From Polytrichum commune (taxonomy: Eukaryota > Streptophyta > Polytrichopsida > Polytrichales > Polytrichaceae): DNA of 64,000 nt. Location: assembly GCA_950295325.1 (NCBI GenBank), contig OX485803.1, forward strand, positions 62,573,554 through 62,637,553, read 5' to 3'. Below, in pieces: positions 57,259 through 64,000 of this stretch. The notes beneath the pieces were generated by a model. That model was not told the DNA's origin. It searched no databases and saw only the letters and a list, made by a program, of their open reading frames with translations. A program made the translations under genes and the position numbers. Positions within the stretch are counted from its first letter, which is position 1. Every line of letters starts with the position of its first letter.

Positions 57259-58139
57259 GGCACCTACTTCTGATGTTAAGCAAACAAGAAATGCCGAGAG
57301 CAAACTGATGAGGCTTAACCTCCTAGTTTCTTAATGGCCTACTTCTGAACTTAACAAAACTTGAAAGGCCTAAAGCAAACTGATGAGGCATAACAACCTG
57401 ATTTCTTAATGGCACCTACTTCTGATGTTAAGCAAACAAGATATGCCTAAAGCAAACTTATGTGGCAACACCTTCTGATGTCTCAAGCGCCTACTTCTGA
57501 ACTTAACATTTCTTGAAATGCCGTGAGCAAACTCGAAACCCTACATCTCACATACTCTATGCCGTGAGCAACCCAAGTGAGCATTTCATTTAGTCTGAGA
57601 TAGCAAGAACCTCACCACACTCAAAACCCTACCTCCCACATAGTCACTAAACCCAAATCAAGACAAGGCCGTGAGCAACCCAAGTCCACATTCCATGTGC
57701 TTTGAAAATCAAGAACCTCACCTCACTCCAAACCCTACCTCTCACATTCTCACTCAACCCAAATCATGGCAAGGCCGACAGCAACCCATGTCCACCTTCC
57801 ATGTACTTTGAAAATCAAGAACCTCACCTCACTCCAAAGCCTACCTCTCACATTCTCACTCAACCCATTTCAAGCCAAGGCCGAGAGCAACCCATGTCCA
57901 CCTTCCATGTACTTTGAAATTCAAGAACCTCCCCTCACTCAAATCGCTACTCCTCACATTCTCAGTAAACCCAAATTCAATTTGATATTCGATGTACTTT
58001 GAGAAATCAAGGTAATACAAAGGCCGACATGTAGTTTTACCTCACCTGGTTCACTTACCCTAAACATACCAAGGCCGATAGCCGTAGTCATGTAGACTAG
58101 TCTTTTACCTTGATATCAACAGTAACCCTCGGCCAAATG
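57259..58139. repeat. Palindrome-poor array of copy 2
   Basis: Degenerate ~50-bp and then ~115-bp units share the spacer vocabulary of the first array (ACTCAACCCAAATCA, AAGGCCGAGAGCAA, TCAAGAACCTCACCTC) but lack the palindrome. The region corresponds to the large intron of the minus-strand gene in copy 2. Confidence 0.75.
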
Positions 58140-58161
58140 GAGGCCTCGGATCCGAGGCCTC
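58140..58161. repeat. Single palindrome of copy 2
   Basis: One perfect copy of the AGGCCTCGGATCCGAGGCCT palindrome lies about 70 bp from the splice donor of the copy-2 minus gene. It links the palindrome to this transposon rather than to the satellite alone. Confidence 0.92.
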
Positions 58162-58229
58162 CTTCCCCCACCCTCTCATTATGTGCACTTCTAAACCAAC
58201 ATAGCATTCCCGAGAGCCCGACACCTTAC

Positions 58230-59165
58230 CAGGATTTGGAGTATGCCATCCACTGAAGCCCCAATATCCGCGCCGCTATCTTCCGAGCTCCCGTCCTCTG
58301 TCGGCGTTATTTGAGTGCTCCTCGTGTCACCGAGGTTGACCTGCGTTTTTCCTCTCCCGCGGCGACGCCCTCGCTTCGATGTCTCTTGTGTTCCGCCCAC
58401 CTTGCTTCGCAACAATCTTGAAGCAGGGGTCACAATATCCATATTTAGGGTTTCAGTCCCTGGGCCTCCTCCTTCAGCTCTTTCGCGGCCTCCCAGTAAA
58501 TTGGATTTCAGATCTTCCTCAGCCGTTTTCCTCTTCGACGCCTTCATTTTTTCTCTTCTCTGAATCGTTGGCTGTCCCGACAGCGGTCCTGTCTCTTCTA
58601 ACGCCTTTTCAGTTTGTTGTGCTACCTCCACGTTGTCTTCTTCTTCGTAGCTATTTCCACTCTCTCCACTCACCCCTTCCTCCTATATTTTAGACATAAC
58701 AATGTTTAGGGCAATGATGACAAACCATAATATTTAAGATAAAGTTGTTTCACAATTCAATATTTTCCTCCATTTTAATTGTGTGCTCAAACAACTGAAT
58801 ATATGGAGCACCCGAATAATACGTACAACACTTGTAGAGTTCGTCTCCTCGCGTGAGTCCTCTTGGATGCTGTCATTTCCCAACTCTTCCACTTCTGCCA
58901 TTGTCTGTGCTTTACTTCCGTCCGCCTTCTCTACAATCGGTGATAAAAGGAAAGGCCGTATCTCACAGTCTAGCCTCCACGAAGATTTAGGATGCCTTAA
59001 ATCCTTGGGCGTTCCACGGTCCTTGATTGGCGCATTCGTTGACTGTGTCTTTTGTGTCTTCACTGTCTTCCTCTTCTTGTCTGTGTAATGTGTAGACGAT
59101 CGCCTCCTCTTCTTCTTCTTTGATGGTTCCGCTGTCGGAGGTTGTGAATTGCCTATTTCCTTCAT
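58230..59165 (-). pseudogene. First two exons of the ParB/MTase gene, copy 2
   Basis: Exons 59165-58827 and 58682-58230 correspond to the first two exons of copy 1, with the same splice sites and phase. Start MKEIGNSQPPTAEP, then KKKKRRR, an acidic middle, EEEDNVEVAQQTEKALEE (possible coiled coil) and SKRGRRRGRGK (AT-hook-like). The following exons are missing: after the splice donor there is only the short array and then the LTR-like insertion. It is probably a truncated copy rather than a complete small gene. Confidence 0.75.
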
Positions 59166-59363
59166 GTGTTCAGGCCTCCAGCAATTCAGACCCAATCGCT
59201 ATATTTCCTTTCCACAACCTCACCACATCAAACTCGCACATTGGAAAGTGAGTGAGCTTGCATTTTTCTCAATTTATAATTCATGTTTAGGGTTTTCATC
59301 TTTCTGACAGTCGTTCCGTGTTTTCCATTTTTGGCATCATTCATTTGTTCACTATATATCTCT
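59166..59363. promoter_or_regulatory. Divergent promoter region, transposon copy 2
   Basis: 198 bp between the two start codons, with TTTATAATTC (59273-59282) and CTATATATC (59353-59361) as TATA-like sequences on the plus side. The core promoter was not determined. Confidence 0.45.
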
Positions 59364-62300
59364 ATGGCTTCCTCGTCTTCTGTGCCTTGTTTGTCAGAGA
59401 TGGCGGAGCTCCGTGCCAATGGCTTTGGAGTGCCCATCCTCTTTCCTATAGATGCAGACGGATTTGCACATGTCTCTTCCCTCCACCTTAGCATCAGGTT
59501 CTCCTTGCAAGATGGTTCAATCTGGGTCGAACGCGAAATTTATGATCCCCTTACCTCTTTGTTGTCCTTGACCATGCGTGAGAATCGCATTCTTGCCGAC
59601 AACGGATCATTTGTGTGGAAACTTCCCGCAGGTAATTACAGAGTCTACGGACTCCCTGAATCTCGGCCACACGTTTCCACCGAGATCCGTACCCCTCCTT
59701 ATTCTTCCGCTTCCACGTTCAACACCCCTCCCGCCGTTCGTGTGAAGATTGAACCTGGTATTCATACTGTCATACATCTTTCTGATTCATCTGATAGTGA
59801 TGAGCCCGTTCATTCCACTCCTAATATCGTGCCATCTTCATCCTCCTTCGGTCCCCCCTCCTTGTCCCCCCCCCCTGTGCACCTTGATCCTATGTGTCAT
59901 CTTCCCCCATCCCCTACCAAACACACCCCTTCCATTCTTCAATGTCTTCGTTCTCTTGCTTCCATGCCCGGTAAGAAAAACATCCTTAAGAAGCTAGATT
60001 ATGACACCTTGCGAACTGAAGAGGTGAATTTTCTCCCCCCTCGATTTGATGGTGATCTTATGTTTGTCCTTCCCCCAGTCGGTGTCTCTTCCTCTCATAA
60101 GAAGGCCCAATCTATGGACGGCATGGACAAACGCTATGACAGCCATGTTTGGACTAAGACCCAGACCACCAATATCACCAATGACATGGACCTTGCTTTT
60201 CGCTCCTCCATTTGCGTTGGCCACCTCCAGTGCCAAAATCCTCAGTGCGATTACCTACAACATGCTCATCGGACTTCCCCGGTCAATGATACTGATTTCG
60301 ACGGATTCACCAAGGAGCCATTCCCCGTTGGTGGACCCTTGCCTTTGGGATCCACTCTAGTGTGCCGGATATGTAAGAACCCTCCCAAATGCATTGCACC
60401 ATGTCCTGCCAAAATCTTCTACGTCCACGGCAAAGGCACCACTCAGCGTGCCTATATTCATCTAGGCAACCATCATCATCCCGTCAAGGTTGGCAACTGC
60501 AGAGATAGCCGCAAGCGCATCGACGCCCTAATCGAGGAGCACGTCGAGCGAACGCCCCAAGCCACTCATAGCAAAATCGTCCTCGAAGCCAGCAAGGACC
60601 TTGTGGGTGAGTTCCTCCTCCGCAATGATAGTGATCCTCATCACATTCTCTCCTTGGAAGAACTTGAACCAGTTTTTGATCGTTGCAAGGAGTTGAATTC
60701 CCCCCACCTCCGTAACAAGGTTACCAATTTCAAATACTTACGTAGGTTAGGGGTTATGGATGGAATTGCCAAACTTCGAGGTGTCAGCAACTGGGCCTAT
60801 GTCCAGCGTAATCAATTCCTGGGCCAGGGTGATGATACGGACAAAGTTTTCGTTTTCAAGATGTCCGAAGTCGGCCCTGGTAGTGGGGTCGACTTGGTTA
60901 AGCGCATGCAACCTGGTGGGGATCTCGAGCATGCTTGGATGATGTCTGACCATGTCAAACGCGTTTCCAAGTGGACCACCATGGCCTGCCACGTATACGA
61001 CGGTACCTACCAGCGCGTCATGACCATCGCTTGCTGCGACTTCCAATCCGAAGACAAGGATGCTCAAGTTCTTTTTTGGCATAACCTCAACCACGTCATG
61101 GCCCGCCATGGATTCCCCAAGCCCCACTTCAAAGGCTTCATGGCCGACAGTGCCCAAGCCAATTGGAATGCCGTGAGGATTGTTTACGGGTCCGGAGACC
61201 CAAAGGTTCCCATCGATGGGCGTGAGAGAACGTGCTACTTCCATTGGACCCAGTCTTTGGAGAAACACACCAAGCTATATATCAAGCATGACTTGCAAGA
61301 CCAACACAAGCGTCTCTGCCTGCAGTATCGCGACGCATCCTCTATGCTCAAGGCGGAAACGAGGTACCTCGCCATCAAGGCCTGGTGGGCTTCGTCTAAC
61401 TGCACCTCAGATGAGGGGCTCAAACACCTTCAGCTTTGGCTGGCCTTCTGGCACTTTCGTTATCGACAATGGGGTGGCTTCATGGAATTGGTGTGTCTTT
61501 ATTGTTATTGCTTTTTGTTTTGTGTTTTATCTTTTTTTTCAAGTTTTTCTTATTTCTTGCACACCCTTTCCATTTCATAGGAGAAAATCATGACCGCCGA
61601 GGAATTTGCACAAATGCCCAATTGCAACCTTGCCGAATCCATTCACAACAAATGGCTCCAAGCGTCCGGCAACAAAGGTGGCGATCTATACGTGGCCACT
61701 ATGGATGACTATATTCGAGCTTTCCTCCAAGTTGTGGCGTACCATCAGTTCCTTAAGGGTGGCATTGGGGGCGATGGCCCTAGCAAAGAAGAACTCAAGC
61801 TTCGTGCCGCTCAACGTCGTGCTCAACGTATTGGTGACCCCACTGTCCTGCAGAAGGTTCTTCTCGACATGCCTGGCGGAGAAGAATTTTGTACTTGTAG
61901 TCCCCACCTTGAGGGTGCCGAGGTCTTTGGCTCCCAGAAACGCAAGCCTGACACTCCCATTGGAGCTGACGATGAAACCCACCGCCCTGACACCCTCAAC
62001 TTCTCTCGCCCTCGTGTCGCACAGAGAACCACAAGATCTCAAGTTTCACCTTTGCCTACCATCGTCGAGGAGTCCTCCCCGACATTGCTCGAGGTTCCAC
62101 CACCCCCTTCCACTGGTCTGGATTTTTGCCGTGTCACTGCTGTCCAAGAATCTGAAGTGGACGAGAAGCTCTGGCATATTGCTCGTGTTCCTTACAATTC
62201 CTCAAAGGCATGTTGGGCCATGCATGCTGTCACCAAGAAGAAATGCACTGCCAAAATCGTCTCCAATTCCAAGAGCACCCCTGCACCGGCTTACCTTGGA

Positions 62301-63038
62301 GTTTGGAACTATTACAAATTCACCACACCTAAATCTGAAAAGTTCTTTTTCTGCCCTGACGACATTGAGCGTTGTGTGAAAGGTTCACGTCGCAAGTGGG
62401 TCGACAAATTATCTGCTGACCAAGAACGACCTTCGATTCCTCCCGTGTGGCCTGTCAAGCTTGGTACCAACCTCACTCGTCCAGAGATACTAAAGCTTGA
62501 AAATGCCGGATTCCAGCTCCCGCAGAAAGAACGCATCACGCCAACTCGCCTCTTCAACACTTCAGCTCCTCCCCTTGACCTCTCCGGAATAGATGTTCCT
62601 GCCAACCCCGACTCTTATCCTTCTTCCAGGCAGTCCAAGGCTACGAGACGGTCTGCTACTGCACCGTCAACAAAACAAATGCAGATGGTCGCATCTGCAC
62701 GAGCTATGGACGGGACCATTTTGAAGGTTACTATGATTCCACGCCCTGGATTTGGTTGCGTGCTTACGTTGCAATCCAAACCTGCACCTACACAATCTAT
62801 TTACCAACTGACAGTCAGTTCCTTGCCTGAGTGTAATTGCCCGGCCTTCAAGGATATGATATCAAAGTTTGGCCGGAAACGAAATTCGTTTTTGCACTGC
62901 AAACACCTGTACTTCATATTTGTTAAGGTGTCTAATGCAGACCCTGAAGTTGATTTGTTCATACACGCCCCTACCTTTAGCTTCAATGAAGTCAAACTCA
63001 TCCTAGAAGGAGGCCTCTTGACACAATCTACTTCCTAG
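59364..63038 (+). CDS. MULE-like transposase with GCM/WRKY-type zinc region and SWIM finger, copy 2 (complete)
   Basis: Two exons (59364-61490 and 61581-63038), GT-AG intron of 90 bp, 1194 aa, no internal stop. N-terminal domain 1-125. SUMO-type site VKIE (127-130) and SIM-like VIHLSDSSDSDE (136-147). Zinc region 260-385: CVGHLQCQNPQCDYL, CRICKNPPKC, HHHPVKVGNCR, resembling the WRKY/GCM1/FLYWCH fold. DDE-type core with D in HVYDGTYQ (546) and D in FMADSAQANW (595), then CYFHW (624-628); the third acid is not assigned. SWIM finger ECNCPAF...HCKHLYF near the end. The order DNA-binding zinc region, DDE core, SWIM is that of Mutator-like transposases. An AATAAA lies at about 63122. It likely cuts and pastes the element that carries it. 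Confidence 0.88.
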
Positions 63039-63199
63039 AATTCCTCTCAGCCTAGCACTACATTAGGCTATGATATATGTGTCCATTTCTGGACCTCTTG
63101 TGCAATCATAATTGATTGATATAATAAATTTATAATCTCATGGCTTATTTTTATTCATTTCAAAATTTTGTATTATAATGTTTCCTATGTCTATCAACT

Positions 63200-63664
63200 C
63201 TATTTCCGTTTTGCATAATTCTTTGATGATTCCGAGGGAGGTGGACCCGGTCGAAGCAAGTCAATATAAGAAACTGTTTTATCTTTCATTCGATCCTTCA
63301 GTGGACGACGATGCGGCGACAATCCTCTCATCCTTTCGCGAAATGAAAGAGACTTGGAAGATTCGCCTACCACCTTCACCTCCTGCTCCGTTTCGTTCGG
63401 TTTGTCTTCATCCAAATCAACGTCCTTCTCCGGTACATCTGCCTGCCTCTTTTCATTTTTCTTATATTCATTCTGCTCCTCCTGCATCCTCCACCTCCAT
63501 GCTTGTATAGACTGCGAAAATGGAGTCACCTCGTAGTCATCACTACTTTGATTTCCAGCAGCAAACTCAAATTCCGGCGATGGATTAAAGGGAATATGAG
63601 GATCTCCTAGACTTCTAATTTCTTTCTCCCATCCTAGTCCAGCAAACATGTCTCTCTCATCTCC
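63200..63664 (-). CDS. Hydrophilic protein of unknown function, convergent with the transposase
   Basis: A 154-codon frame starting MGDERDMFAGLGWEKE and ending SESSKNYAKRK. It is strongly charged, with an RMQEEQNEYKKNEKR stretch likely to be helical and an acidic DVDLDEDKPNE. No known domain was recognised. Its stop lies about 160 bp beyond the transposase stop, tail to tail. It could be the last exon of a spliced gene or a third transposon gene; a methionine eight codons upstream is an alternative start. Confidence 0.5.
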   Translation of the reverse strand, partial: GDERDMFAGLGWEKEIRSLGDPHIPFNPSPEFEFAAGNQSSDDYEVTPFSQSIQAWRWRMQEEQNEYKKNEKRQADVPEKDVDLDEDKPNETEQEVKVVGESSKSLSFRERMRGLSPHRRPLKDRMKDKTVSYIDLLRPGPPPSESSKNYAKRK

Positions 63665-63688
63665 CATTGTGTGCAAGTGTATATACAA

Positions 63689-64000
63689 TCATGTCGGGTA
63701 TGAGTTCAATTTATAATCTATTCGACCAAAAATGATAATTGCTCCAGTCCAAGCTATAGAGTTGACTCACATATAGGACAAAGAGAAAAGTGATGGAATA
63801 AAAACGAAGCAAGTTGATTATTTTGATTGACTCATTCTTCAATTATACCAATCTCATAAAATTCATTTTCATTGATTATTTCTTGTAATCATCCTTGGTT
63901 TTAATAATTCAACGACCTCACGGTTTCCAAACTTAATGAGACCATTTCAAATTCAGGGCATTTTCTTAATTTTAGGACCTATACATCCCACGGAAATAGG
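63689..64000. other. No recognisable gene
   Basis: AT-rich sequence with no frame of note and no visible terminal inverted repeat of the transposon. Confidence 0.5.

Noticed and set aside
63961-64000. Inverted copy of the Ty3 leader at the window end
   Set aside because: Only about 13 bases (CCACGGAAATAGG) match the leader; likely chance.

Overview
The window is eukaryotic nuclear DNA made almost entirely of mobile elements. It most likely comes from a non-seed land plant or a related streptophyte alga. The reasons are spliced GT-AG genes, tRNA-iMet primer binding sites, chromodomain Ty3 elements, Mutator-like transposases with SWIM fingers, and a retrotransposon-borne cytosine methyltransferase of a kind reported from charophytes and dinoflagellates. 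The species is not identifiable from the sequence alone, and no ordinary host gene was recognised.

Region 1 (1-14199, minus strand) is a decayed Ty3/gypsy element ordered gag, protease, C5-cytosine DNA methyltransferase, reverse transcriptase, RNase H, integrase, PHD finger. A likely -1 frameshift site joins gag to protease. The element is split by a second LTR retrotransposon (4857-12082) that has a 5-bp target duplication (cagtg) and LTRs with no difference noticed on reading.

Region 2 (14200-41399) is a nest of copies of that second family, called here the TGTCG family. It holds paired, solo, truncated and inverted LTRs, with a head-to-head junction at 31010/31011 and an unrelated 2.84-kb LTR-like insertion at 20362-23201. 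Every copy lacks the reverse transcriptase core and shares the same internal stops and the same ~230-bp tandem array. The family therefore looks non-autonomous and moved in trans. Fragments of the leader of the Region 1 family lie on both sides of the nest.

Region 3 (42408-63688) appears to be a large DNA-transposon system present as two joined copies. Each copy has a divergent gene pair. The plus-strand gene is a MULE-like transposase with a GCM/WRKY-like zinc region, a DDE-type core and a SWIM finger. The minus-strand gene starts with basic, AT-hook-like exons. In copy 1 it appears to continue across a 5.9-kb intron into ten or more exons encoding a ParB-like domain and a beta-class DNA (N4/N6) methyltransferase-like domain. 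That intron holds 34 copies of a palindrome with core AGGCCTCGGATCCGAGGCCT, centred on GATC. Copy 2 has the complete transposase, the first two exons of the minus gene and one palindrome. Copy 1 has the whole minus gene and a transposase cut short by another LTR-like insertion.

Working picture: Region 3 may be a transposon encoding a transposase, a divergent ParB/methyltransferase-like DNA-binding protein, and a cis array of palindromes as possible binding or methylation sites. Region 1 is a separate case of a selfish element carrying a chromatin writer (C5-MTase) and a reader (PHD).
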